DNA of 64,000 nucleotides from Salvator merianae (GCA_003586115.2 QVOM02000053.1:4239524-4303523), one strand, 5' to 3'; numbered from the stretch's first letter, positions 47,431 through 58,389 are shown. Numbers and translations: made by a program. The notes: generated by a model not told the origin, from the sequence alone.

Positions 47431-49920
47431 CAGGATCTCATAGTGCAAATCAATGAGACCCAGAAGACAACTTATTCCTGATTAACACTGATTAACAGAG
47501 CCCCCTCTGACACCGAGTAGTTACTCCAAAAAAGAAGAAAAGCAGGGAAATAAAGTCTGTGTAGAGGAACAGGAGATCAAAGTTGTTCAGATCTTCCCAT
47601 ACAGACACTACTGGTAAGGCCACGCCCACTTATCACCCTTACACATCATTTCCCCACCTCTGCTACAGTGGAAGGTGACCATATCAGAGAAACAAAAGCA
47701 CCTTAAAACCGACAAAGGGTATTTCTACAGCAAAGCACTCTGCCCCCCGATACTAGGGATTAACAGGTATCTAATGCACACCAGCGTCACCTTTGTGACA
47801 ACTGTTTGGCTATGCATTATAATTTGTTTGTAGCCAGTCACTAGGAGCTCCTGCTCAGCAAAAAAGGGAGGTTTCTCCTATTTGTCGGCCATTAGTTGCT
47901 TATTTCCTTGCAATTTTTTCTAGTTTGCCTTAATGAAAGTATTACTCTGCTGCTAGAATTATTAAAGCCGTCCGACTCCAGAGAGTGCTTCAATGCCTGG
48001 AAGGACTATATGTCAAGGAGTCCCTTGACAGGTGCATTGACAGTCCTGCCAAATTTTGCCCTTTCATGCAGCAATTAATTAACGGCAAAGGAGACATCTT
48101 TGGGTCAGAAATTGGCAACCTCAGCCTTGCTCGCAGCGCTGCCAGTTCCCTCACGCATCGGCACCCCTTCTTCGGAAGCACACGTTTTCCTTTTCATCCA
48201 CTGAATGGGGGAGAGGCTGTCAGATGGTGGGGTATTGGCCACATGGGCCTGGAAACGGGCACAAAAAAGGCATCGCTCGTCCTCCTGTCAAGGACTCCTG
48301 TGCCAGTCTATGCAAACTGATTTGCAATCAATGGCAAGTGATTACGCATTGTTCCCTATCGATTGACACAAGGGATCCTTGAGAGAATAATGAGTTACAG
48401 CTGATGACAATCAAGAACTACTGTCTCATGCCAAGTTTGATTGCACACCCTCTGTGGAGGCAATGAACACTCCGTGCCACCGTGTACGGTGCACGTACAC
48501 ATACCAAATTATGCACTGCGCCAGACTTCCCACACTTTTCTGCGTGTTGATGTATTCCAGGATTTTGTTGCCTTTGCCTGAGAGATCCAGGGTGACTTTC
48601 TAGTATTTGCGCTCTTTACATTGGGGAAAGGATCATTCAGGATGGGTACATAGCTCTTGTAGACGGTATTAGAGCTCCGACCTGCATCACACTGTGATTG
48701 TCACTCAAAAAGACACCTCCATCTCTCCATTTCAGGTCATGGGAGCATCGTTTCAAGTGACAATCTGTGGTACCTACAACAAGGGCCGAAAACCACATTC
48801 TGCAGAAGTGGAGCACCTCTGTGAATGATCTAAGAAATATGTGTCCCCCCCCCCCCCAGTACATCCGAAAGGAAGCCATCTCCACTGGAAGTGGGGACAC
48901 GGCCTGATACAGGTTTTAGAAAAGAATTTAGGAAGAATCCTTGATCCTTTCAAGCAATGAAAAAGTTGTCACATTGGAATAGCCTGAAGCAATTGGACGG
49001 AAGTGCTCTATACTATCCGATATTTGTCCCTTCTGTTCTTAGCACAGTTAAAACGTAGCCACATTCAGACAAAGTTACATCATTAAAATGTGCATGTTGT
49101 TGAATATGCATAGAATATTCCCACGGGAAGAGTGACACTTAGAATCGTATTTGCAATTATTTGTTTTGGAAATTAGGTTATGTTCAAGCTTTTTAAAAAA
49201 CAAAAACTTATGTGCTCTTGGGATTTATATCCTAAGCGCTACTTAGTTTTTACTAAATCAAAGCAATAAACGTTTCAAATAAAAAACAGAGGCAAAAATC
49301 CTGAGTCACTTTTGTTCCACGCTTTGCTTGGCAGATTCTTGAAAATTGGTGAGGTTGCACGAACGTGATGCAAGCAGAACAAAAGGAACCAAACTGTCAA
49401 ATACTTTGGTCTCCAATTCTCTCTCCTGCACATCTTTTTCTAATGTGCAGCTCCATGCAAAATGTTGAGGTTGCAAACCAAAGGTGCACATTTTTGAAAG
49501 GCATTATCTGGTCTTCTGAATCTGTAGACAAATTAAGAAAGATGGTTTAAAGGTTTAAATGTTAAGAATTTAACATTTTAAGCTAGGCTCCCAAGCAGCT
49601 ATGGAAGTTCACTGACATATACAAAGAGAAATCTTGGTGATGGCCATGTGTCCTCTTACAGGGTGAGGGATTCTGTATTGCTTCTTCTACTGCCACCATT
49701 CCAATAAGTGCCTTACAGCAGTTGTGCAGAGGCACCATTTTGTGAAGTCTTGATTTCACCACCTTCAGTGGAGATGCCTCAGTGTACCTCTCCAAAGTAC
49801 ATCTTCTCCCTCCAAAATGGAGACAAGGAGGCATCCTATTGGGTGGTGATCATGGCACGCACACACCCCAGGCACCCCAGATGAAAATGTCTTGCCGATG
49901 GACAGATTCATGGAGGTCAG
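47431..49920. other. Non-coding stretch with one long candidate conserved block
   Basis: Apart from 47890-48380 (below), the stretch is unique and non-coding, with a poly-C run at 48846-48858. A worn inverted pair, CACTGTGATTGTCACT (48692-48707) / AGTGACAATCTGTGGT (48756-48771), may be an old short palindromic element. Confidence 0.45.
47890..48380. promoter_or_regulatory. Candidate conserved non-coding element, longest in window
   Basis: About 490 bp of repeat-free, high-complexity sequence with many retained CpGs and regulatory-looking words: CAATTAATTAACGGCAAAGG, CTTGCTCGCAGCGCTGCC, CACGCATCGGC, CTATGCAAACTGATTTGCAATCAATGG (octamer-like ATGCAAA) and GTGATTACGCATTG. Open frames exist on both strands (for example 47985-48320 plus, 47990-48181 minus) but none shows a protein motif or a splice-flanked exon. 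A conserved enhancer is likelier than an exon; neither is proven. Confidence 0.38.
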
Positions 49921-49921
49921 G

Positions 49922-50148
49922 TGAATCATTGGCTACTAGAATGGATGCCTAGATACTGCCTCCAGGTTGGAAAGACAGGCAAGATGTCTGTAAAACCCAT
50001 TTGCAGGGAGTGGAGAGCAGGTGAAGGCTTTACCTTTGTCTTCTGCTTGAGATGCCCAACAGCAATTGGTGGACCATTGTGTGAAACAGGATGCTGGACT
50101 AGACGGGCTGTGGCCTGATCCAGCAAGGGTCCCCTTGTGTTCTTATGA
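49922..50148 (+). mobile_element. CR1 LINE 3' end
   Basis: The sense-orientation CR1 tail reads AATCATTGGCTACTAGAATGGATGC, then CTCCAGG, AGGTGAAGGCTTTACCTTTGTCTTCTGCTTGAG, GTGTGAAACAGGATGCTGGACTAGACGGGCTGTGGCCTGATCCAGCAAGG and the terminal GTGTTCTTATG. This is a well-preserved sauropsid CR1 3' UTR with the family's characteristic end. It is 5' truncated and has no ORF2. Confidence 0.9.
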
Positions 50149-52534
50149 AGTGGAGACCTAGCCTAGGTCTCTGCAAAAGCATACTGAGAGTATACCTAGC
50201 CCCCTCCCCCATGTGCTGAGAGTAGTATGACTGTCTCATGGGCATAGCAAAGGTCAGCCCGTGCCTCAATGTAGACTGGTGCAGTGCAATTGTAATCAAG
50301 TTATGTATACTTGAGAATTGCTGAAACCTGGAGAACCTTAAGGACGTAAATGCAGTCAGATAAAAGACACCAGGAGAAATGTTCCATGGAAGTCGTTAAC
50401 ATTAGGAAAAGTCTATTTTACAACAGAATTCGGGGTTTTCACTCATGTCTGCTTAAAAAAATTGAACTACATTATTTGTGCTCTGAGAAGTCACTCAGTC
50501 ACTGAGAAGTCACTGCAATATCACATTCACCCAACCTATTCCATAGATCAGACCATTCATTCTGTCTTAAATATGTGTTATGTAATATGCCTGTTACGAT
50601 ATACTTAGTCCTGTGTACATCTACGTCGACCTGTGTGTAATGTGAGAAAATCCACAAGCCATTCCATCTTGAATTCATCTCAAAGTACATATTTTGGAGT
50701 TCCTCTGTCTGAACTTATGATGATGAGCACCAAAAAGAGGTATATGTAATACGTGTGATTTATGGGGTGTGTATGTATATGTGCTGGACAGATGTGCTTT
50801 AGAAGTGGTTGTCAATTTCTTTTTTTCCATATTGGCACATGTTTTGCATTGTTCAACTACCATATGTAGGTTCAGCCATGCCTGAAGCTTCATAGTTTTT
50901 ACTTTTTCATCTCACATTTCCTCACTAGTAATTGAAATGGCTAAGTTCTGCTTTGTAAAGCTTCCCCCATTGAAGAATTATAAGGTGTTCTCAAGAATGC
51001 ATGAACATTTTTGCAGTGAATAGATATTCAGGACAAGTGGGGCAACTCAACAATAGAGCACATAGCTTGCATGGAAAAAAGTCTATAGAAAATTCTGGAA
51101 GTTTCCACCCAACAGCAGAATTTGCAGCCTTAGTATAGATTGCTCCATAGGTTTGGCTCTTTCCATTTGGACCATGCCAGGCAGAGTCTGGGCATGGAAT
51201 ATACACACAATACTGCATGATGAAGAAGGTAACACCCTCCTTTGGCATGCAGTGTCCACATCTGGGTTCAGAATCCAACTCCAGAGGGACTCCAGTCTAT
51301 TCCACCGCACTCCTGGCCTGGAAAATTTTCTCTAGGCCGGGAGCATTCACTGGGACATGTGCTACAATCAGTGGCAGCCCATGGCTTTAAGGGTGGGTGT
51401 TCATAACCCATGGGAAGCATTTTAGCATGTCAAAAAGTGACACAATACCTTTAACACTGAATATTGGGTCTATGTTCCAGAACTGTATTAGGAGCAACAT
51501 GTTCACATCTGGCAAATCATATATTATTCCAAAATAATTATAGGTTTTTGAGCCTGCTCAGATGGAGCATTCACTGCATGATGGAAATGCAGCTTGGGTA
51601 TCAGGAATCACTAATTACAGCAAAGAGAAGGTACAATGGTTGGAGCCAATGATCCACTAATCATTCTATCCAGCCACTGCTTTCTACCAACAGCTACTTT
51701 TACAGTCTCCAGATCTGCCATGACTCCAACCTCTGGAATGCTTTCCGCCCTAGTATTTACTAATTCTTCTTTCGAGTGTCTCTAGGAGACCTGTTTTTTT
51801 TCCCCTCAGGCTTTCCCTGTGTGAGTGGCTGCTCATCAGCAAATGCTTCTTGTTGGTGCGAGATGTTGCTATTTTGGGGCAGCACATTCAGCCCTTGCCA
51901 AGCCAGCAGAGCTGCTAAACGGCCCTCATCATCTCAGCACACCCTGAAAGTGCTGCCCAGGGATAGTGCCATCTCACACCAGCCAGAAACATTTGCCAAT
52001 GAGCAGTTTAAACACTGCCATGTTAATTTCACATTTGCAGGGTGCTGCTGTATGATAAGCCTGGCAAACAGAGGTCACACCCCTACCTTGTAGTCATTTT
52101 CCCTACTACAACCACGACTACTTACCGGGGCAGACTAACCTCACCCTATATAGCCCTTCTACTGGCCACCCTGTTGGGATGTGGCAATGTATTGCATTAG
52201 ACCCTTTCCAGTTATTGGATTCTATGGCTTAAACGCCAAGTCTCTTCTCTCATATTTGGCCAGTTTTCTTGGCGCGGTGATATTACATTCGGTACATGAA
52301 TATGTGCCTGTGAATTTTACACAGCTACCTTTCCATTCCATTTTCCAGGTTGGACACATAGGGTCAGACTGCCCACACGTCTGTTGATGACTGGTTTTGT
52401 GTGAAAGGGTATGTGTGGGAGGTCTTCCCACGTAAGATTTGTCCAGGCATGCTGAAAACATGGGCATCTGATGGCACAAGGACCTGGGTTTTAAGAAAGG
52501 GAAGGAATTCTCACACTTTCTTAAAGGGCTAGGG
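50149..52534. other. Non-coding stretch with one candidate conserved block
   Basis: No exon. The block 51830-52095 is annotated separately. Other sequence is unique, with short frames overlapping on both strands. Confidence 0.5.
51830..52095. promoter_or_regulatory. Candidate conserved non-coding element
   Basis: Repeat-free and rich in words typical of conserved enhancers: CTGCTCATCAGCAAATGC, TTGGTGCGAGATG, CATTTGCCAATGAGCAGTTTAAACACTGCCATGTTAATTTCACATTTGCAGGG. One plus-strand frame of about 105 codons covers it, but it has no motif and no exon-like boundaries. Conservation has not been tested. Confidence 0.33.
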
Positions 52535-52536
52535 TT

Positions 52537-52594
<58 letters not shown>

Positions 52595-52770
52595 TTCCTT
52601 CCTTCCTTCCTTCCTTCCTTCCTTCCTTCCTTCCTTCCTTCCTTCCTTCCCTCCTTTCCTTCCTTCCTTCCTTCCTTCCTTCCTTCCTTCCTTCCTTCCT
52701 TCCTTCCTTCCTTCCTTCCTTCCCTCCCTCTCTCTCTCTGCCCTCCCTCCTTCCCTCCCTTCTTTCCTCT
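52535..52770. repeat. Compound (TTTC)n-(TTCC)n-(CCCT)n microsatellite, about 236 bp
   Basis: About 14 TTTC units run into roughly 35 TTCC units with a CTCCTTTCC interruption, then TCCC/CT and CCCT steps. The plus strand is almost entirely pyrimidine. The KEGRKEGR frames on the minus strand are artefacts. Confidence 0.97.
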
Positions 52771-53271
52771 GTGCAGACCAAACAGTGTGTTGCAGTGCCT
52801 GCAACAACACAGAATCACATCAATCTTTGGATATTTTGTCTGTAGAACAGAAAAAAAAATGATGTCAACTGCTGCCTTTTCCCTGAGTCACTGGGATAAA
52901 GTGCTGGGACTTTTTTCTTTTTTTATGTGGTGTTTTCCTGCAACATCTGTAGGCTTCTTTCAAACCAGCTACCCTATACATGGACAGTGAGGAGTCGTGG
53001 GAAGAACAGACTCACTTCTTATGGCACACATGTGGCGTATACTTGTAGGGAAAACTAATGCCTTAAAATCTCTGGAAGGTTGAGTGACTGTTAGGCTCAG
53101 ATGTGATATATCTATTTTCAATAAAACCTGGTCAGTTTTTTTAGTCATTTCCACTTTGCTTATGTCATGCCTACTTCCAAAGGAGGCAACACATTCCTTC
53201 GCCTTATAGAGGCAACCATAAGTTCTGTCACAAGCACTCTACTATGAGTAGTGCTTTGTGGTGTGCACTTC
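52771..53271. other. Unique non-coding stretch
   Basis: No feature is supported. Confidence 0.5.
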
Positions 53272-53385
53272 TAAGAACATAAGAACATCAGAGAAGCCCC
53301 TGCTAGATCAGGCCACAGCCCATCTAGTCAGGGATCCTGTCCTGTTCAGTGACTCCTGAAAGAAAACTACCGCATAACAAGAGAC
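53272..53385 (-). mobile_element. CR1 LINE 3' end
   Basis: The plus strand begins with the inverted CR1 terminus AAGAACATAAGAACATCAGAGAAGCCCCTGCTAGATCAGGCCACAGCCCATCTAGTCAGGGATCCTGTCCTG. It corresponds to the opposite strand of the 3' end at about 50.08-50.15 kb (TAGACGGGCTGTGGCCTGATCCAGCA). Only the last 110 bp or so of the LINE is present. Confidence 0.88.
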
Positions 53386-54270
53386 TAAACACGGGTGCTG
53401 CAAAATGTGGCACTTTGCATTGAACGTTGTCAGCCGACATCATTATGAAGCCAGAAGCCTTTGAATTCCCTACTTGAAAAGGTGTTTGCAGAAGGTTATG
53501 ATTATAGTGTGTTTTAATATGTAACCTTTTATTGTAAACAGCTCACTGAGCGATGTCTGGGTTTTGTCTCTTACAAAGTTATATGTTCTAGCTGAGTTAA
53601 TGATTGATAAGGCTATAAGGTAACGTGCACAGACTACAGAGGTCCTGTTTGATTGTCCATTATCCCTACATTTCTTCCTCCCTCCCTGTTTGTTTGGAGG
53701 GGGGGCAAACATATTGGTAACCTGATAACAAAGCCCCAAGTCTCTATTAATCTATTGTTTGCTTCTGGCTTTCATACAGCTTTTTGGTTAAAAGGGCCCG
53801 AAGTTGAATGATGTTCTCCTGTGGCATGAACACAGAGGAACAGGTCCTGTTTCCCTGATCCTCTCCAGAGATTCTTCTTTCATAATTTTGAGGTAGCAGT
53901 TTGCCTTTCAAGTGGCCAAAGGTCTGTAGGCATGGAATACTCATTCGTTTTCACTAAGCTTGTAACTTAGCTCAACAGGATTGTAAATAAACAGAGTCTT
54001 AATTTATGTAAGTACCAGCTTTTAACATTAGTTTACCCATGGTGTTTTACTGTGCCTCAAAACCATAAACTAATAAGAAGGAAAGGGCAGCAGCCAAAAA
54101 AAAAGATCCATGATTCACTACTTCATTTCTATCATCATTTTTATTGAGCAGGTTTTGTTGTCTCTACAAAGAGGACAGAGCTAGAAAACGTGCATATCTA
54201 TACTGTATTTACTTTTGGAGGACATGTGAGATCAAATTCGTTTGTTTTAGGATGGGTTCATGCTCATCAT
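53386..54270. other. Unique non-coding stretch
   Basis: No gene. The AT-rich sequence around 53400-53600 is repeat-free; nothing further can be said. Confidence 0.5.
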
Positions 54271-54760
54271 CCTAGTATGATTTTATAATACCATACTAGG
54301 CTGGGTAAGGTCCAGCATGCAGGCAGCCATTTGCACGCTGCACTCTGGAAAAGCTTGATACCGAGTCAGTAGCATGTGAAGTGCGAATGCCGGCCAGGGC
54401 AGACTGGATTGCCATGGTGGTGTGCAGGGCAGCATCTGATGCAGGCTTGTCCAGTGCCATGGTGAGCTGGACGCTGCATGCAACTGTGCAGAAACAGTGA
54501 TGCCAACATGCCCACTGGCCGTCCACACCTGGAAGAGGAGCTTGACTGCTTCTGGTAAATTGTGTTCACATCCACTTCTGGGTGTGAATGCACAGCTGTG
54601 TGGTGCACCACAAGTGCACCTGAGCAATCACGCCTGCGCATGCCTGCATGATTTGTGGCATTGCCAGTCGCCATGACAGCAGCTGGACACTTCCCAGCTG
54701 CTGTCATGGCAAGGAGCACAAGCAGGACACCAGCACTCACAGGTGTAGTTTTCAGCTGAG
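54271..54760 (+). mobile_element. TIR DNA-transposon body with intact central hairpin
   Basis: The right-hand part matches the 58.9-kb copy in order: TTCACATCCACTTCTGGGTGTGAATGCACAGCTGTG, CGCATGCCTGCATGATT and GGCATTGCCAGTCGCCATGAC. Then comes a perfect 16-bp-stem hairpin, CCATGACAGCAGCTGG (54671-54686) / CCAGCTGCTGTCATGG (54694-54709). GCAGGACACCAGCACTCACAGG follows. The left part contains AAGTGCGAATGCCGGCC and CCATGG modules in the opposite sense, suggesting a second nested copy. A separate CCTAGTATG / CATACTAGG hairpin sits at the left edge (54271-54300). Terminal GGCCTTTTCACACTT repeats are not visible. Confidence 0.65.
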
Positions 54761-55599
54761 TCAGTTGTTAGGAGAAGTTCCTCAGTAGTAGGAGCAGTTT
54801 CACGATGGAACAAAGCCAGGGTGCAAGTACTACTCATTGCAAGTTGGGTTTTAATGAATCCATTCAAGACAATCACAACTCTTCCTTTCCTATACATATG
54901 GTTTGCTGCATGGGAAGATCTGTAGCTATCTAAACCTTCTATCCAATTAGGCAAAACACAAGATGAGGAGTCCCTTGTTAACCTGTTGTTGTTTTTTTTT
55001 AATGGGCTTAAGGGCAAAATCACATGACATGTCATTTGACCCTAAGTGTTCTTATTGCCAAGAGAAAAAAGTACCTCATAGGAAGCCAATAGGCCCCACT
55101 TCCTTTAAACCCTCTGGATTTTATCTTTCACAATTGGAAAGCAATCATGTAATAAAACTGCGGGAAACCAGAATTCAGAAATTGCTCTCCTGTGCTTAGT
55201 TGGAACTTGTAGCAAATGGGAGGAATCCTGAGTGCAAACATTTAAAGAGTTGCTTAAAAAAAAAAAAAAGTAAGCTGAGTAATTGTCAACCTCCAGGCAA
55301 ACGGTGGGATTCATTCTGCATGTGGAAACAGAGCACAAAAATAAGATCTGCATATATATAGTGTTGTAAAATCATAAAGCGAAGGTGGGGCTTTTTTAGG
55401 TCTCTGTTGATACAGGAAGCTCTTAGGCCAGGCTTTCCCAAAGGATGGTGCTCAGCCTTTAGGGTGATACCAGCACCTCTGTGCTTGTTCCGCTGTGAAA
55501 CTGGTCTTACTGTTGAGGAACCTCTAATAACTGACTAAGCTGAAATCTACTTCAGTTAGGCTGTTGTTCCACACCTTACCTATATTCTCAATCGAAACT
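54761..55599. other. Unique non-coding stretch
   Basis: No gene or recognised repeat; A/T homopolymers only. Confidence 0.5.
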
Positions 55600-55629
55600 A
55601 TCATCTATCTGTCTGTCTGTCTATCTATC

Positions 55630-55680
<51 letters not shown>
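55600..55680. repeat. (ATCT)n microsatellite
   Basis: About 19 ATCT units with GTCT variants near the start. It ends 36 bp before a TIR-transposon copy. Confidence 0.96.
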
Positions 55681-55716
55681 GGTTGCTATAGTGCAGTGAC
55701 TATGCAGAAAGTCCCA

Positions 55717-56333
55717 AGGCCTGCTGACACTTTCCACCTTAGGATGGTAGAATTCTAAGCCTGGAAATGGACTTCCAGCACTTGCAGTGGAATTCTGGGT
55801 GCCCACCATGACGATGGCTGCAGAAACAACCGGCTGCTGACACTGTGACTGGGGATGTGGTGGGTGGCTGCTCAGCTGCAGCTGCACTATGGTGTGGTGT
55901 GATCTCCAGCATTCGAACCCAGATGCAGGTGCGAGTGCTGCTTACTGGAAGCAGTCCAGCGGCTCCTGGTACAGTTGTGGACAGGAAAACTGTGCTCCAC
56001 AGCTGGACTGGGAACAGCTGGACTGGGAATGGCTGGACTGTTCCCAGTTTGCAGCGTTCACACCTTCTTCCAAGTGCGAACGCTGCATTGCATGCATGGC
56101 TGCGGTTGTGGCTGCTCAGTCACGCACAACGTCCCCATTCACCATAGCCATGGTTGGATGTTTCCCTGGCTGCTGTCATGGCAGACAGCCGGCATTCACA
56201 CTGAGAGTGCTGGATGCCCGTTTCCAGGATGTTCCAGCCCTCGCAGTGCAGATGGCAGTCACATGGTGAGGGCTGTCCCATCTTGGAATGTTCAATTGTG
56301 AACATTCCAAGATGGAAAGTGTGAAAAGGCCCT
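55717..56333. mobile_element. Full-length TIR DNA-transposon copy, about 617 bp
   Basis: The left end AGGCCTGCTGACACTTTCCACCTTAGGATGG faces the right end CCAAGATGGAAAGTGTGAAAAGGCCCT. Its reverse complement, AGGGCCTTTTCACACTTTCCATCTTGG, aligns over about 27 bp. Just inside the right end is a perfect 17-bp stem (56278-56294 with 56299-56315, loop ATTG). The interior holds the family modules (GTGCGAACGCTGCATTGCATGCATGGCTGC, TGGCTGCTGTCATGGCAG, TTTCCAGGATGTTCCAGCCC) and a local AGCTGGACTGGGAA triplication near 56008-56045. No transposase is encoded. Confidence 0.8.
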
Positions 56334-57784
56334 ATGACCCTCATCATAGATGGGATGAGGCTGGTAGCTATTACTGTTCAAAACTGGAGTGCTAGGTGGA
56401 GAGATGCTTCACCTCCTCCCTGAGGAAAATCTCATCCTCATGAAATGGAAATTCTCGTTGTCAGCTATTAGTGGTGGCCAGCATGGGTGAGTTTAGCTGA
56501 GAGCCCCAGCCTGTTGAAAGTCAGTCTCTGAGCTTCCTTAGAAGTCCACAGTCTGCATGGACTCCAAAGGAATCTCAGAAACTGACATTCTGCAGGGGGA
56601 CACAGACTTAGCTATGGTGGCTGCCAATGTCAGCAGTTACATTTTAAATTATTATTATTATTTTAAATAAAAATAATAATGAAGATGATCATGCTTTCAA
56701 AAAATTGTTAGTGCTATATCGAAAGGCTTCCAGGTGGTATTCATGCAGGTGAATTGATATAACATGAACTTTTCTCTGTTTACGTTCAATGGTTTGTCAG
56801 GAAATGGGTCCGAATGGCTATGCTAAACTTTCTTAAACAAGTATAAGTAATTGAAATAAACAGATAACCTGTCACAGTTGCACAGAATGCAGTGCTGACT
56901 GCCGATTCAGTTCTCTCTTGTTCATTCACTTCAATGGAAAGGAAAAAAAAAAAGCACTATGGAACGGGCAGAAACAGGGACGAGGAACGGACTGAAGTCC
57001 CAATTTTGTGACAGCTATTAGTGGGCTGTGTAAACATCACTTAAAATGGCGAATCAGTGAGTAAGTGGTAATCCATCTGAAACAAGAAAACTGTTTTGCA
57101 CAGAGAGGAACTATTTCTAAGTCATTTTAATGGCCCTGTCTGTAAACAATTTTCTGCCTTCTTCTGTTGCCCTCCCTTCATCCCTCTTGCTTGGCACGTT
57201 GCCGCGTCCTTTCCCTACCAGCAGCTGTGCACACTTGAATAGTAAATCAAACGCTCTCAAAACTATTGTCCTGAAATATTTCAGAGATTCCTCTCACCTG
57301 TTCCTGGTTTCTGGGTGACAGGAAATGATGTAGGACTAATTAAGTCCATAAAACTGATTTTCCAGGATGACTGAACTGGGCGAAAATAATCTACCTAAAC
57401 ATTCCTTAATTTGCCTCAAGGGACCATTTCCCCTTGGAATTCATAAAGTAAAACTTTTTTTTTTCCCAAATGAAAGCTGAAGCAGAAGTCTAGAACAGGT
57501 CCAACACATTGTGCTGCAACGGAAGGAGCAGAACTCACTCCCTTTTAAGAAACACAGGCCCCAGTCACACCTAAGTTTTAATCCAGATCCAGTCCCCTTT
57601 CAGACTGAGAGAACACGTCAGTGAAGTAATAAAATGTTTTCTTTCAGCAGTATATAACTCAGAAAATCCACCTTTGGGTTAGATAATGGGGGGGGGGGAC
57701 TAATCACTTTGCTGATATGTTCTTTCAATCCAAAAGTGAGCTGAAGCTCATTGTACTCGATTCTGACAGGCCCGAATCATGTTA
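56334..57784. other. Non-coding stretch with one candidate conserved block
   Basis: No exon. AT-rich runs (ATT/ATAAT near 56649-56680) and a poly-G run at about 57687-57697. The block 57000-57460 is annotated separately. Confidence 0.5.
57000..57460. promoter_or_regulatory. Candidate conserved non-coding element
   Basis: About 460 bp without repeats, dense in regulatory-looking words: GCTGTGTAAACATCACTTAAAATGGCGAATCAGTGAG, CTGTCTGTAAACAATTTTCTG, GGCACGTTGCCGCGTCC, GTAAATCAAACGC, GGACTAATTAAGTCC (a perfect 15-base palindrome) and CATTCCTTAATTTGCC. Two forkhead-like (G)TAAACA sites flank it. No long open frame crosses it. Confidence 0.36.
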
Positions 57785-57789
57785 GTTAG

Positions 57790-58119
57790 AATGTTCACAG
57801 CCACTTTGTGCGAATGCACAGTCATGCAGCATGTCTGCACCTGTGCGTGTCTGCACAATTCACAGTGCTGCTGGTTGCCATGCCAGTGGCCAGTACTTCC
57901 CGGACACTATCATGGCAAAGAGCAGGAGCAGGAAACCAGCATTCGCAGAGTGAATGCTGGTATCCTGATAGTATTCCAGTCTAGGGCCTCACAGTGCAGA
58001 GGATGTCCATGCTATAGCGTCCATTCCACCTTAGAACAGCAGGTAGCGATAATGGCAGGTAACAGAAGCCCTTGCCTAGTGAGGTCCCTGCTGCTCACTA
58101 GCTTCAAGTGCGAACAGGC
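57790..58119 (+). mobile_element. TIR DNA-transposon copy, right-end half
   Basis: The body modules AATGTTCACAGCCACTTTGTGCGAATGCACAG, GGTTGCCATGCCAGTGGCCAGTACTTCCCGGACACTATCATGGCA and GAATGCTGGTATCCTG follow the order of the 58.9-kb copy. The right end is TGCCTAGTGAGGTCCCTGCTGCTCACTAGCTTCAAGTGCGAACAGGC: an inverted terminus (GCCTGTTCGCACTTGAAGCTAGTGAGCA in reverse) with the CTAGTGAGC subterminal module. The left end is missing or worn. Confidence 0.7.
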
Positions 58120-58389
58120 ACAAGCACTACAGGCGATGTCTCAGGGATGGATCTACTCAGCTGAAAACCTTAGTGGCCTTTCGTCAATCGAATTAAAGGA
58201 AGAAAAAATGCTAAAAAAGACACAGTGAAAAATGCCTGCTCATCAAAGGCTTGGTAAGCTTTAGGAAGTGAACATTTCTCCCTCTCTCTTTCTCCCCCCT
58301 CCCCTCTCTCTCACACACAAACACACGCATCCCACCGAGACACAGACTGCATCCCACCCCATAGTTTTTCCCAGCCAAAGATTGATCTT

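Noticed and set aside
47985..48320. Possible exon within the 47.9-kb block
   Set aside because: Frames are open on both strands, there is no protein motif, and splice sites cannot be placed; a non-coding conserved element is likelier.
48690..48772. Inverted pair CACTGTGATTGTCACT / AGTGACAATCTGTGGT
   Set aside because: A single worn pair with no second copy in the window; not enough to name an element.
52222..52818. 198-codon minus-strand frame with KEGRKEGRKEGR repeats
   Set aside because: It is a translation of the (TTCC)n/(TTTC)n microsatellite. Charged repeats appear in all three minus-strand frames.
55600..55680. CRISPR-like array
   Set aside because: The repeats are a simple (ATCT)n microsatellite in a vertebrate genome, without spacers.
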